A stretch of DNA of 64,000 nucleotides from Nannochloropsis salina CCMP1776 (Eukaryota; Sar; Eustigmatophyceae; Eustigmatales; Monodopsidaceae), in contig SDOX01000002.1 of the NCBI GenBank assembly GCA_004565275.1, positions 1,148,848 through 1,212,847 of the forward strand, read 5' to 3'. A program made the translations under genes and the position numbers. The notes beneath the pieces were generated by a model. It ran no database searches. It was not told the origin of the DNA and saw nothing but the letters and a program-made list of their open reading frames with translations. Of the stretch, positions 20,119 to 31,084 are shown in pieces (positions within the stretch are counted from its first letter, which is position 1; each line of letters starts with the position of its first letter).

Positions 20119-23100
20119 ATGGCCACTCCAACGTCGACACGTACGGTTTTAGAAGCAGTCCGTAAACTAGCCGGAAGCCTCCGCATACATTCCAGCCTTG
20201 CAACTGCAGCTCATACGAGTGCCTGCTTGGACGCAGCGGAGTTCTTAATGCTTGCCGTGGGGTCACATGGTGATGAACATGCAGCAGGACTCGTCCTACA
20301 GTGGGCTGTTGCCATGTTGACGGGAAGAAATCGGCAGAAAAGATCACTCGCACCGCAGTCCCAAACCCCAGATTCCCCAACAGGGATTGAAAGCGATGAA
20401 AGAGTGTGGCGCCTGTGTGCGAATGCCGTGTCTCTCCCTGTGTCGAAGTCCATCACCACTACGCTTTCGCAACACGCATCGCTGGGATTGTTGCAAGCCG
20501 CTGTTACCACAGTCTTTCGTCCTTCTACCCCAAGCTCTGCGGCCGTCGCGGCCGTCTCTTTAATCAGTGCATTGCTTGGACAAGGATTGCCCCAGGTGCC
20601 CGCAGACAAGGTGCTGGAATTGGCGGCGGACATAGTTGAAAACTTATGCTTAATTTATCAACGGCAGCAACTCCAGCATCACGCGCAAGACAACAAGAGC
20701 AGGCTTGAGCAATTTTCTGTTGCCAACGACCTCATGTCAGCAAGGAACGCGTTGTGCGTCGTGGTCTTGCAGTACCTGGTGGCGGTGCAAAGGCAGCAAG
20801 CCAGCCAAAGGAAAGCTTTTCAGATCCTAGTAGGTCGGATGGTGCAGCCGTTACTCACCCTTCATTCCCGCTTACGAGGTGCTTCCCGCGGAGGCATCAG
20901 AAAGAGCGAAGACAAGGGTCAGAATGACGTGCGAAAGGGGGGATTTTCACTCCGCCAGGCCATCGACGCGGTGCTGGGTGAACTCTTGTTCCATCGCGAG
21001 CATGTGGAGGCCCTCAGGGTACTGCTTGGCTCCAGAATTACAACCAAGGCCGGTGCTAACACCGCCGGCGGGAGCAAGAAACGACAGCGTGGATCGTCTC
21101 CGGCAAGTGCAGGTGGGGAAGAGGGGGGAAATGAAGAAACAAGCGCCTGGATGTGCCAAGGAGCCGCGGCGGCAGGATCATGGACCGCGTATCAGGGGAT
21201 ATTCCTGCAAGCACTGCATCGATGGGCCAACGAGGAGGAAGACGAAAGCCTGAAGAAGAGCATTGTCCATTCGTTCGAGCACTTGTTCCGTCTTTTTGTC
21301 TGGCGCCTGGTGGCCGTCAATGCGCTCTCTGCGACGGCAGCGACCCAGCTCAGCGAGGCAGACGGAGGAGCAGGAACGGATGGAGGGACGGAAACGAAGG
21401 GCATGAACGCTGTCGCCTCCATTTTGGGGTCAAAACGGAAAGAACAAGTGGTGGCTTCTGCTGCTACTTCCTCCCCTCTGGTTTCACGCCCGTCCTTCAT
21501 GTTTGGCGTAAAATTGTGGCTTGTTCTAGTACCTATGGCTTCCCCCACGACCTCCGAGCTCCCACATGCAACTTCAATCCGCGAGGCAGGGCGATCAGAG
21601 GAAGCGCTGTCTCCAGAAACACGTTGCTACCGACTTGTAGCCGGGAGGCGGGTTTTAGAAGCGATGCTCGCGTTGAATGTGTATCACTACGAGGCAGATT
21701 GCTCGCCCGATGGTCAGTTTCAGATACTCAAATCCATGTTTTCAGCCCTGCTAGGGCTAGGGGAGGGACACGGGGAGTCCAAGGATCGCAAAGTGGAAAG
21801 CGCGGGCAACGGAGTGATGGTCAACATGCTTGTGGAAAATTTGCGGTGTTTGGCGACGATGCTCCGGATCGATCACCGTCTGGCGGAGGGTCAATTATCG
21901 GAGCTCGTCAGCTTGCTCACGCGGCTTTATGCGGTTGCTTCCACGTCTGCAGTCTCCGTCGATCGTCGAAAGATGTCCGACGAGGTGATGGGGGGGAGCG
22001 AGGCCGACGAGCATGGATCCTTGCCTGTGGAGGGGAGGATGGTGGGGGAAGCGGAGCAGGGCACAGTCTCGGCAAGGAATGCCCTCCGCCAGGTCTGTGT
22101 ACGCGTCATCATCGAGACGATTGGGACGTACACCCGACTTCGAAATGTCGACTTGCTAGTGCAAGCCGTTTTTTCGATGGAAGTAGCCCAGGACATGGCT
22201 GTGACGGCCCTAATCAGTTGTCCTGAAGTAGCAAGTGCGGTAGGAAGCGCGTTGCGGGAGAGCCCCCCCCCCCAGTTGATCCCTCTCTGGGATTTGATAT
22301 CGGAAAGATCTGCCCCTTTTCCTGCCTCCGTCTTGAACTATGACTCCGAATTGGAGCGGAAGACAGCTGCCGCGGGGGAAGGAAAAGCGGCGCCGGAGAT
22401 CGCCGTGTCCCTTCGTCTGGGACGGCCCGGGGTCCGCTCTAAGTTATTGGGCCTATTGCTGGAGAACATGCAGGTGTCGGCGGCGAATGCTTTCGCTCTA
22501 AAGGGTCGCATAAATGGAATACTGGCCCATTTGAGGAGATTGGTCCTTGACGAGCTGCGGGAGGCGACGCCGGGGGAGACGTCGCCTGGGACACTGAGGG
22601 GAAAAGGGCGGAGAGGGCCTCGGGATTCGGACGAGATCCCAAGTCCGTCTACGGTGAGGGTAGCTTTAACATTGTACACCCATCTCATGGAGCTGGATCT
22701 TTCGTGCGATTTTTGGGTCGAAAGCTCTGACGACACAAGTCGCAGCAGCAGCAGTGACCGGGATACGGAGCCGTCGTCCAGGACATTCTCCACCCATGGA
22801 TCTTTTGTGAAAGCGGTCGTGAAGCATATTTCCTCCCTTGTTGGCTGCAGGAGAGCGGTGGACACGCTGGTTTTGAGCAGGCTTTACCAGCTCTTGGTAG
22901 AGAAGGGGGGGCCGCCCAATGGTTGGGGCAGGGAGAGCGCCTTACCCCTTGGGGAGCACGTGGAGGACAAGGAGGAGCGGGACCTTGTTGCATGTCTCTT
23001 CCAAGCCCAGCCAGGAAAGGGGGATCAAACAATAGGAGATGACGGCAACGCCGGGAACAGGGACGGTTGGCAGTGCAACTTGGCGATTCTGGGCCCCAGC

Positions 23101-25551
23101 TTGCCGTTGTGGGCGTGGTATTGCGGAAAGGAGCATTTAGACACCTTCTGGCACAGCATTTTCTCCGACTCGTACATTGCTACCCGGAATTTAACGTCGT
23201 GTCACAGCCGTCCTTCCATCCGCTTGTTGACAGATGCCGGCTTCTACGAGATTTCTCCGCTGGCTTGTCGGTGCATCCCCGCGTGGTCTTTTAATGTGTG
23301 GGAGTCACTTGCATCCATGCGATCGGGATCAACACCAAAAAAAGGCCTGCAGCAATTGAAAGGGTGGATGGAGCGGGGGGACGTCGCGTCTCTGGCGATG
23401 GCAACCGAGTACGCGTGTTTTTTGTCAGCGCCGACTTCAGTAGGGAAGACAAAGCGTGCAACGAGGCCTATGGAGAAGGAGAGGAATCCTTTCGTCAATG
23501 AATGGGTAAAATATACGCAAGACGATTCTAATGAATCCCTTGCTAGAGCTCTGCACCTTTGTCGGCTTCTAAACAGCTTGCCGTCCGAATACCTGCCCTC
23601 TGAGCAGGCCCCGTTGCGCTTTCTCTTCTCTCTGTTTATTTCCTGCGGGATCACGCGCAATCCCACAAGTGCTGGCAGGCACATTTTGGCCTTAGCACTC
23701 GCCACCTCCGCCACCCAAGCCCTGCAATCATCCGCTCAGCAGATTTTTTCCTTGATTAACAACTCCACGCACATTTTTGAGCAGTGGTTCCTGCCTGTTG
23801 TCCTCTCAAGGTCTGCACCATCCTTGTCATCTTCCTCCGTTCCCTCCTCGGCCGGCGACGGGGTCGGTCTAAGCCTTTTGACGAACTACATCGCTTCTCT
23901 TCTTCTGAGGCCAAGCAACGTTCCAAAAGAAGGAGGAATGCATGTAAACGGGGCAAAGGGGCAGGGGCAAGAGAAAGCTATGACCCGGCTAGTGAGCTGC
24001 CTTCTCAAGGATAAGCTGTTGCCTTTATTGGAGAAGCATCCCGGCTCAAATAGGAGTGATGATGACAGCGACTTAGCACACGTTTTGCGTCTGGTCCAAG
24101 CGCTCCTTGCTCCCTATCTTAGCAAGGAGGGGATGGACGCATCGATGGAGGGAATGGATGGTCGGGAAGACATATTGAACCTGGCGGCGAGCCGGCTTGG
24201 TCCTGCCGCGGCACGGCATTTGCCTTTTCCCGGATCTTCCGAGGCCTTTTTAGTCCTGGCGGACCTCATGAAATTGGTAGGGCAAAATACCTCCGAGGGC
24301 GATGCGTTGACTCCCGCCGGGGCGAGACGACAGGGGTCCTTCAAGTTACCTTCTCACACAGTACTCCAGGTACTCAAACCGGGCAAAACGGGGAATGCGT
24401 GTACTCGAGCCTCGAGCCTCAAATTCGTCGCGGCGTACTTACAATACGGCATGCGAGAAGAGGATTTTGCCCAAGAAGGGGCCATATTGGAGGCGATGGT
24501 CGATTTCGCCATGCATGTGCCCTCTGCCTCCAAGACCCCGGCCACGGCTTTTGAGGCCCGGCAAGCCCACTTTCTGGCAATAGCCATCGAAAATGCCCGT
24601 GGAGGCTCCTCCGTGCAGGGACAGGCATTGCATCGGCTCATTGATTGCATGTATGCAGCCCAGGAGGTATTCTTGAGTCGACCAGCGGGCAGGTCTAGGG
24701 CAGCGGCCACGGACACGTTAAGGCGCGCCTGTTGCTTTTTTGAGCGTCTGGTTGAAGCTGTGGATTCAAGAGAGAGCCCCGCAGCAGAGGAAATACGTCT
24801 CGTTGCCCAAGACTTTCTGGGGCTTGTGTCGTCGCTCGTAACGGTATTGATGACCCGCCTCCTCGACCGTGAAGCGCCTCCGGCCTCTAACCTACTCTCA
24901 CAGAGCGAGCTCGATGCCTGTCTCTCCAAGGTCCTGGGTGTCTTGCGGCTCTTCGTGCGGAAACGCTGGCTCTTCCCCTCGGGGTCAGGCATGCGTGTCG
25001 AGGACGTCGGTCGCATCCTCGCACCGGTGTCGGCCCTCATCCCAGTCATGCACCGCGTCGGGGGAAAGACGAGGGAGCCGCTCGACGAGGCGCCGCCTGC
25101 TGAGGGCCCTTTCGCAGGTATTTGCAGCCTTCTTTCAACACTGCTCAAACTGCATCCTCGGCTTGTGAGCCAGAGTGCTCCTCCTTTCTTCCTGGTCGCA
25201 CGCGCTCTGTTCCGTCTGCTCGTCGTCAAAAAGACGCCTGGAAATGGTCCATATGGAGAGCTAGGGGCCGTCAAAGCATGGGTGCGGCTCATCGAGCACA
25301 TAGCAGGCCAAGCTACGCTTTTGCGGAAGCATCTGATGATGTTGCTGGTGGATTATTTGTCGGTCTACCCGTACCTAGGGGTGGAGGCCAAGGAAGTTTT
25401 GCAGACCGGGGCATTCGCCCTGATTGATGCGCTCAACTCGTCTGAGGTGCAGCACATGAATGCTGCTCTTTTGGACCCTGCAGGACAGGCCTTGCTGAAA
25501 AAGCTGTACAGTGAGTACCAACAGCAGTATAAGTTTCGGGGGAAGGTATAG
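20119..25551 (+). CDS. URB2: Urb2/Npa2-family ribosome biogenesis protein
   Basis: Very large nucleolar protein of 1810 residues in a single uninterrupted exon starting at ATG 20119. Yeast Urb2 (Npa2) is part of the early pre-60S complex with Npa1, Rsa3, Dbp6 and Nop8. The diagnostic part is the C-terminal Urb2 domain: WVRLIEHIAGQATLLRKHL, then LVDYLSVYP, LQTGAFALIDALNSSE, and QHMNAALLDPAGQALLKKLY followed by SEYQQQYKF. The rest is helical-repeat-like, with long low-complexity loops and few other conserved blocks, as usual in this fast-evolving family. No intron is apparent over 5.4 kb, in contrast to the small genes around it. Confidence 0.85.
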   Translation: MATPTSTRTVLEAVRKLAGSLRIHSSLATAAHTSACLDAAEFLMLAVGSHGDEHAAGLVLQWAVAMLTGRNRQKRSLAPQSQTPDSPTGIESDERVWRLCANAVSLPVSKSITTTLSQHASLGLLQAAVTTVFRPSTPSSAAVAAVSLISALLGQGLPQVPADKVLELAADIVENLCLIYQRQQLQHHAQDNKSRLEQFSVANDLMSARNALCVVVLQYLVAVQRQQASQRKAFQILVGRMVQPLLTLHSRLRGASRGGIRKSEDKGQNDVRKGGFSLRQAIDAVLGELLFHREHVEALRVLLGSRITTKAGANTAGGSKKRQRGSSPASAGGEEGGNEETSAWMCQGAAAAGSWTAYQGIFLQALHRWANEEEDESLKKSIVHSFEHLFRLFVWRLVAVNALSATAATQLSEADGGAGTDGGTETKGMNAVASILGSKRKEQVVASAATSSPLVSRPSFMFGVKLWLVLVPMASPTTSELPHATSIREAGRSEEALSPETRCYRLVAGRRVLEAMLALNVYHYEADCSPDGQFQILKSMFSALLGLGEGHGESKDRKVESAGNGVMVNMLVENLRCLATMLRIDHRLAEGQLSELVSLLTRLYAVASTSAVSVDRRKMSDEVMGGSEADEHGSLPVEGRMVGEAEQGTVSARNALRQVCVRVIIETIGTYTRLRNVDLLVQAVFSMEVAQDMAVTALISCPEVASAVGSALRESPPPQLIPLWDLISERSAPFPASVLNYDSELERKTAAAGEGKAAPEIAVSLRLGRPGVRSKLLGLLLENMQVSAANAFALKGRINGILAHLRRLVLDELREATPGETSPGTLRGKGRRGPRDSDEIPSPSTVRVALTLYTHLMELDLSCDFWVESSDDTSRSSSSDRDTEPSSRTFSTHGSFVKAVVKHISSLVGCRRAVDTLVLSRLYQLLVEKGGPPNGWGRESALPLGEHVEDKEERDLVACLFQAQPGKGDQTIGDDGNAGNRDGWQCNLAILGPSLPLWAWYCGKEHLDTFWHSIFSDSYIATRNLTSCHSRPSIRLLTDAGFYEISPLACRCIPAWSFNVWESLASMRSGSTPKKGLQQLKGWMERGDVASLAMATEYACFLSAPTSVGKTKRATRPMEKERNPFVNEWVKYTQDDSNESLARALHLCRLLNSLPSEYLPSEQAPLRFLFSLFISCGITRNPTSAGRHILALALATSATQALQSSAQQIFSLINNSTHIFEQWFLPVVLSRSAPSLSSSSVPSSAGDGVGLSLLTNYIASLLLRPSNVPKEGGMHVNGAKGQGQEKAMTRLVSCLLKDKLLPLLEKHPGSNRSDDDSDLAHVLRLVQALLAPYLSKEGMDASMEGMDGREDILNLAASRLGPAAARHLPFPGSSEAFLVLADLMKLVGQNTSEGDALTPAGARRQGSFKLPSHTVLQVLKPGKTGNACTRASSLKFVAAYLQYGMREEDFAQEGAILEAMVDFAMHVPSASKTPATAFEARQAHFLAIAIENARGGSSVQGQALHRLIDCMYAAQEVFLSRPAGRSRAAATDTLRRACCFFERLVEAVDSRESPAAEEIRLVAQDFLGLVSSLVTVLMTRLLDREAPPASNLLSQSELDACLSKVLGVLRLFVRKRWLFPSGSGMRVEDVGRILAPVSALIPVMHRVGGKTREPLDEAPPAEGPFAGICSLLSTLLKLHPRLVSQSAPPFFLVARALFRLLVVKKTPGNGPYGELGAVKAWVRLIEHIAGQATLLRKHLMMLLVDYLSVYPYLGVEAKEVLQTGAFALIDALNSSEVQHMNAALLDPAGQALLKKLYSEYQQQYKFRGKV

Positions 25552-26650
25552 CTATAGTCGTGTACAAGACAGGATGAAAGCAAGTATTGCGTCTTTTCTT
25601 TTCTTACGGCTTTTATTAGACGACTCTTTTAAAATGCGAGTTTCGAGTCATATGTTCTATAATGGTAGCAAAACAGCTTACTCAGAAAAAGAATAGTTCA
25701 CAGTTGCCTTTCTTGTCGACAATATAGGAGGCAAGTTTTAACCCCGATGAATGTCCCTGCAACGTTTGAATGGTTTTTATTTTCTTCATGACTTTTGTGT
25801 ATGTCGAAAAAAACGTTTTGTTTTCGTTTCGAGAGGCACAAGTATAAAAGAACTTGGAAAAGACAAATTGCTTTGTCGCGTGACGTTACGACGGAGAAAT
25901 CGGATCTTACGCCTTCGCTCCTCGGGCGCCTTTAAAATGAACATGGAACGCACAAATCACCACGATGGGGACAAAAATACATGTAAAAGCGGCCATTTTA
26001 TATGTCGATAGTACCACAGAGCGACATCTTGGATCTGTGGTAAGACGTTTGGGGCCCAACGACCAAAAAAAGGGGGTGAAAGCTGGCTTCAAGAAGACTG
26101 CACCGTGCTGACGCGGGAAAGGGGTTTTAGAGCTTTGAAGTAAGCTTTGGCAGCCACGCCACCTTTTTCCATTTTCGTGCGTGCGTCCTCAATTTTCCCG
26201 TGCGCGTGTTTTTTGGGGGGGGGATAGGTTATCTTCGTGGTAAAGTCTACTGTCAATGTGTTGGGCATGGGATTGATGGTGTCTCCCCTCTCGAAAACGC
26301 TGACGTGGCCCTTTCCCGGGCTTAATGCAATCCATCGCTACGCACTCGGAGCTGGAACACACGACCGACACGCACTGAAAGAACATCACCCACGTTGCTT
26401 CTTGATCCATTTGGGGGCCTGCGTAGGCACATGCAGGCTTGTCGTTTCAACAAGGGCGCTTTTCACAGACAGTAAACCTATTGGTTGCATCAATGCGTTC
26501 ATCACTCATGTTGTGTTCCCTCATGTCCTCAGGCCACATTTTGACAGCCCGTGCAAATTCAGAGTTTGTTCCTGCTCGAAGATCGCCGTTGCTCCAAGGC
26601 CCCACGTACTCACGCCCACACTGTGACCCTCGGCCATCTGCAAAATTTGC
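25552..26650. other. Intergenic, upstream of aureochrome
   Basis: 1.1 kb with lower GC than the flanking genes. It holds the 3' flank of URB2 and presumably the aureochrome promoter and 5' UTR. One 29-residue minus-strand ORF (25907-25996) is listed separately; nothing else supported. Confidence 0.55.
25907..25996 (-). CDS. Possible 29-residue membrane micro-ORF
   Basis: ATG-to-TAA frame with one hydrophobic core (MAAFTCIFVPIVVICAFHVH) and a basic tail. The size and pattern resemble tiny organellar or ER membrane subunits, but I recognise no family and chance is not excluded. Confidence 0.2.
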   Translation of the reverse strand: MAAFTCIFVPIVVICAFHVHFKGARGAKA

Positions 26651-28417
26651 ATGTCTACGACCACCATGCAACCGCAGGCGCCAACCATGGCAGCAATACA
26701 ACAGCCGACGAGCTGGGGCATTCTGTCGCGTAACAATAGCAGCACGGACTTGGCAGGAGAGGCGGGAGGATTAGAAGCACCAGATCAAATCAAGCAAGAG
26801 GCTGCTGCACCGCTTTGGACCGCTCCTTTGTATGCTTCAGCCAACAACTCAAATTCCATGGCCGATACGGTGGATTTGGACGAAATTTTTGCCGGTACGT
26901 GGTTAGAGTGAGCCAGCATCACACCCTTGCGATGCGTGAAGCTGTTTCCGTTCTTTCTGCGTGCTTTCCCCTCGTTCCATGGAAAGTTTTCGTGCTAGGA
27001 AGAGGAAGTGTTTCAAAGTCATGTGTAAGGGTGCCTTACTATGGTCTCGATTTTCGAATTCTTCCTCAGACGACTTCCTCCTACCCGGCATGGGCATGGT
27101 GCCCTTTGGAACCGAGGGAGACATGGGGCCGGAGGACATGTTTCCCGGCGGTCTGAGCTGCGATACCTCCGTTGCTACCAACGATAACGATGACTCAGCT
27201 GTGGCGTCGGGCATGCACGGCAAAGGTAAAGGCGCTCAATTTGCGAATGCCGCGCCCCAGGGGAAAACTGACGACAAAACCAACGTGCGGGCGGCGGCGG
27301 TGGTCCGGTCCGCCGCTTCTCGGACACGGAGTGGGATTACCACTCGGCTGGGTTTAAACAAGGGGCAGGGGCGAGCAGTGACAGGAGCATCTTCCATGCT
27401 TCCCTCCGCGGTTCCGTCCCGGGCGCGGGCGCCCACTCGAAAAGGGTCGTTGCCCGTGGAGGAAGAGGAAGACGTGGAGGAAGAGGAGGAGGAATACGAG
27501 ACAGGGAGCGAAGAGGAAGGGGAAGGTGGGGACGGGCGCGGGGCGCGGCGGCGGAAGAAGGCAAAGTTGACGCTGAAACCTTTGACGGAAGCGCAACGGG
27601 TGGAACGCCGGGAACGCAACCGGGAGCATGCCAAGCGCTCTCGGATGCGCAAGAAGTTCATGCTCGAGTCCCTTCAGGCGCAAATGCTTGCCCTGCGCAA
27701 GGAGAATTTGAGGCTCCGGCAGCTAGTCGCCACCAAACTCCCTGACAAAGCGGATACAATCCTACGGGGGTGCTCCTCCATCAAGACCCAAAACCTCCTC
27801 TCCTCTGTCGAACTGGGGCACCACCGGGCGCTGGCCGACCACGATGGCAGGCTCGTCTCCGCCCTCCAGTTTGCCCAGCAGAATTTCACTGTCTCGGATC
27901 CGTCCCTCCCCGATAACCGTACGTTTCCCGTGGCCAGTCCCTCATTCCCCTCTTGGTCGCTCCCTCCTCCCCTCTCTCTCTTAGTCCCACACGCGCGCCA
28001 CCTCGACCCCTGTTAGTGCGGTTCACGCCGACTTGGTCTCACTCACCGCTTTACTCCTTGTTTTCCCACTTCACAGCGATCATATATGCCTCGCAAGGAT
28101 TTCTGGACCTGACGGGCTACACCTCCGATCAGATCGTGGGCCGTAACTGTCGGTTTCTGCAGGGCCCGGGGACGGATCCTGCGGCCGTGGACATCATTCG
28201 GCGTGGCGTGGCATTGGGAGAGGACACCAGCGTATGTTTGTTGAATTATAGGGCGGATGGAACCCCTTTCTGGAATCAATTTTTTGTGGCAGCACTGAGG
28301 GACATGGAGGGCAACATTGTGAACTACGTGGGCGTGCAATGTAAGGTAGAAGAGGCGCCAATGGAAGAGGAATTGAAGGAGCGAGTCAAAACTATCAACT
28401 TTGATGAAGAAGAATAA
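26651..28417 (+). CDS. Aureochrome (bZIP-LOV blue-light transcription factor)
   Basis: Blue-light receptor that is itself a DNA-binding factor. Three exons (26651-26894, 27070-27918, 28077-28417) join in phase to 477 residues, with donors GTACGT and GTACGT and acceptors CCTCAG and TCACAG. A disordered acidic N-terminus and a Glu-rich run precede the bZIP (basic part RRERNREHAKRSRMRKKF, then the leucine zipper, about 255-305). The LOV core follows from ASQGFLDLTGYTSDQIVGRN to YVGVQCKV. It contains GRNCRFLQ with the photoactive Cys that forms the flavin adduct, and NYRADGTPFWNQFF. Exon joins restore LPDNPIIYASQGF, the expected family sequence. Known aureochromes bind TGACG elements as light-stabilised dimers and control branching, cell cycle and photo-acclimation genes. 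Confidence 0.96.
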
Positions 28418-29171
28418 GAGGATAGGGGTGACGGCATAGAGTGGTGGAAATCGTCATGTGTAAAAGGAGATACGAAAGCTACGAAATGTGCACGATCTAC
28501 GTGTGTCCGCCCGGAAAGAATGAAACCTGTATGCGATAAAAATACAGCAGAGGGTGGAAAACTGGGCAATTGCATGAGACTACGCCACAGTATGAGAACT
28601 ACGGAACACGGTGGCAAGAAAGAGGCCATCGGAACGCCGCAAGAGGGATGGGTGGATTTTCATGTTGCTGCGGACGTACATGATATAATACCGCGCGAGT
28701 GTTGTAATCCAAGAGAAAGAGAGGTGGGATGAGAAGAATAGATGAATCAGGTCTGCTTCTAGAAAAGAGGATCTACGCTCCTGGAGATAAAAAATGGCAT
28801 TGAGACTTAAAATATTCCGAATTACCGATTTCGGCGTGTCACATAAGGACCCGATCCATTCAGGATAAAGACGGGAATATGGAGGAAACATAACAAGAGA
28901 CCCTCTAAGGCAGGCGTTTACACATTTCTGCAACCGCAGAGCCACACAGTAAATATTTTCTTTCGGGCATCGGACCATACCCAGCTCGGGAATCGGGGGG
29001 GGTAGGAGGTTAAAACCTTGATCCTCCTCGGGGGATTAAATCCGTGATACATTTATTAATTGAAAGCCTTCTGGCACCTATTCAATTGTCTCCAAACCCA
29101 TTTCAGATAGGTACACCGCATATGCCTTCGCCCATGCTTCTGGTGTCCATTTTACGGACTCAATCTCCAGA
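28418..29171. other. Intergenic between aureochrome and methyltransferase
   Basis: AT-richer spacer between two plus-strand genes. A 132-codon minus-strand frame (28580-28978) is open but has no recognisable feature. Confidence 0.5.
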
Positions 29172-30893
29172 ATGAAAATCTCTCCACCCCCAACCTGTAA
29201 AATGGCCAACCCCTCGAACGCCGACATCGCAGGCATTCGGCTTATTTTATTAGCTGTGATATTTGTATTTCTCTCCAAGCTCTTTCTCACAAGTAAGTTT
29301 AGGCTTCCATGGCAGTGCCATTACCCTCAGAAGGATGGAGACCTCCCAAAGCAACCGCAGCGGCCATTTTATCGCGACGAGGGGTCTCTATTGCCCAAGC
29401 CCCCTCTATTTTACACGTCAGGAATCACGGTAGAGGCACAGAAAGCGGCTCATTCTACTTTAAAAAGTGTTGTGGAAAATTATCGGGTGGAATTGGGCCT
29501 TCGCATGAAAGCACTACACGACATGGTGTACAAACACTTGCCGGGGTGGGAGGATGACAACCAAGAGGAAGAGTGTGCGCATGGCATGTGCATGAACAAA
29601 GATCGCCCACCAAAAATTCTCGCAGATGTGACAGAGGACTTGCAAGCGCGGATGTGGGAACACTTTCTTAAAATTCCTCCATGTTGGCAAGATAACGAAG
29701 ATTTGCTGGAAGAACTGCTTCGTCTTCCCACTCCAATATATGCCTTGCCCTCCCACGAGCAAGTCCCGTGGTCGTACCGTACACCCTGCTCAAGCATTAA
29801 TCATCTCAACACATCTTTCTCAAGCTCTCCTCCGCTTTATTCTGCACGTGTCAACGAAACACACTCCCGGTCCCCGTCCGGTGCTTACACGGATGCCATG
29901 CAGATTTTCACACATCTCTATCGCGATTGGACCCAGGACGGGCAGGATGTGCGTCGCAAAACGTATTTTCCCATCCTTGAAACGGTCAACCGCCTTTTCT
30001 CCGCGGATCAAAGGCTCAGAGACCCGTCTCAGGGAGAAATTCACATACTAGTTCCGGGGGCGGGGCTGGGGCGGTTGGCATTTGACCTTGCCTATGGCGA
30101 GCATGAGCCGAAAAATCAAGCCAGGCATGTGACAGCAATGGACATGAGCCCGGCAATGGTGGCGGCGACCTGGGCTGTTCTTGGAGTGGTGCTGGATGCC
30201 GCCGTGGGTGAGCAAATGGGCACGAGCGACACCAGACGGGGCGAGTCAGAGAGGCGAGAGAAGGGTGAGGTAGGGGGGCGTGTCTTCCATCCTTTCCTGC
30301 ACGACCCGCTCTTGAACCAAAGGACGCATGTCCGTCGGTTTTATGCCGCCTCTTTTCCCGACAAGGAGGCCATACAGCTACTCGTTTGCTGCCTTAGGCG
30401 TCGCTCTCCCCTCCTGGAAAGGATGCCCGGATCCACCCTTTTCCATCCATGTTCCTCCTTAGCCTTGGAGCTCGGAGATTTCCTCCAGCTTGCCCATGTC
30501 CCCGCTTGGCGAACCAGTCAGGACGCCGTCGTCACCTGCTTCTTCCTCGACACGGCGCCCAACCCGCTGGCCTACCTCCGGGTAGTCGATCGTCTACTTC
30601 GACCGGGCGGGTACTGGATCAACCTGGGACCTCTCAACTACCACCACACGCTGCCACAGGGGGCTTTGCAGTTGACGTTGGAGGAGCTGGAAAGCGTAGC
30701 GGAGGCCTTGGGCCTGCGGAAACAGGCTTCGACAAGCGGGCCGTTGGAGCGCTGTGCCTACCGCCCTCATCCCCCTCTGACTCCTGAGGGGTTTGCCTGC
30801 GCGGAGCAGGAGGCGTTCTTGCGTGTGGACATGTACCAACCAGAATTGAGCGTATTTCAAAAAGTGTCAGCCCGAGATGAAGAAAGTGGATGA
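29172..30893 (+). CDS. Carnosine N-methyltransferase-like (N2227 family), membrane-anchored
   Basis: SAM-dependent methyltransferase of the N2227/CARNMT1 family, which in animals makes anserine from carnosine and methylates protein His. One exon, 573 residues. An N-terminal hydrophobic segment (IRLILLAVIFVFLSKLFLTS, about 22-41) suggests a membrane anchor, unusual for CARNMT1; a second ATG lies at residue 11. Conserved blocks: RDWTQDGQDVRRKTYFPIL, the SAM loop LVPGAGLGRLAFDLA (about 292-306), AMDMSP, DAVVTCF followed by FLDTAPN, and GGYWINLGPLNYH. Inserts rich in charged residues interrupt the core after the SAM site. Substrate in algae is unknown; the call rests on the family, not on carnosine being present. 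Confidence 0.88.
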   Translation: MKISPPPTCKMANPSNADIAGIRLILLAVIFVFLSKLFLTSKFRLPWQCHYPQKDGDLPKQPQRPFYRDEGSLLPKPPLFYTSGITVEAQKAAHSTLKSVVENYRVELGLRMKALHDMVYKHLPGWEDDNQEEECAHGMCMNKDRPPKILADVTEDLQARMWEHFLKIPPCWQDNEDLLEELLRLPTPIYALPSHEQVPWSYRTPCSSINHLNTSFSSSPPLYSARVNETHSRSPSGAYTDAMQIFTHLYRDWTQDGQDVRRKTYFPILETVNRLFSADQRLRDPSQGEIHILVPGAGLGRLAFDLAYGEHEPKNQARHVTAMDMSPAMVAATWAVLGVVLDAAVGEQMGTSDTRRGESERREKGEVGGRVFHPFLHDPLLNQRTHVRRFYAASFPDKEAIQLLVCCLRRRSPLLERMPGSTLFHPCSSLALELGDFLQLAHVPAWRTSQDAVVTCFFLDTAPNPLAYLRVVDRLLRPGGYWINLGPLNYHHTLPQGALQLTLEELESVAEALGLRKQASTSGPLERCAYRPHPPLTPEGFACAEQEAFLRVDMYQPELSVFQKVSARDEESG

Positions 30894-31084
30894 AAGCATT
30901 GTCCATCCCCCAGGCCCTTTCGCCACAGCAACTCGTGCATGCTTCTGCCTTCAGTTCTTTTGGACTCACGTTCTCTTTTGGAAAAAAGTATCTATGTATA
31001 GACGCAGCGGGAAAGCAAACTTCTTTCTCTTCTCCCCCCCACTCGTCTCTCTCTCCAACTCCCTCGTCTTTTCCCCCATATTCT

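Noticed and set aside
28580-28978. 132-codon minus-strand ORF between aureochrome and the methyltransferase
   Set aside because: No family resemblance, no supporting splice or codon signal; may be chance in an AT-richer spacer.
29293-29316. GTAAGT...CAG inside the methyltransferase frame
   Set aside because: Would be an intron of only about 23 bp; the uninterrupted frame is more likely.
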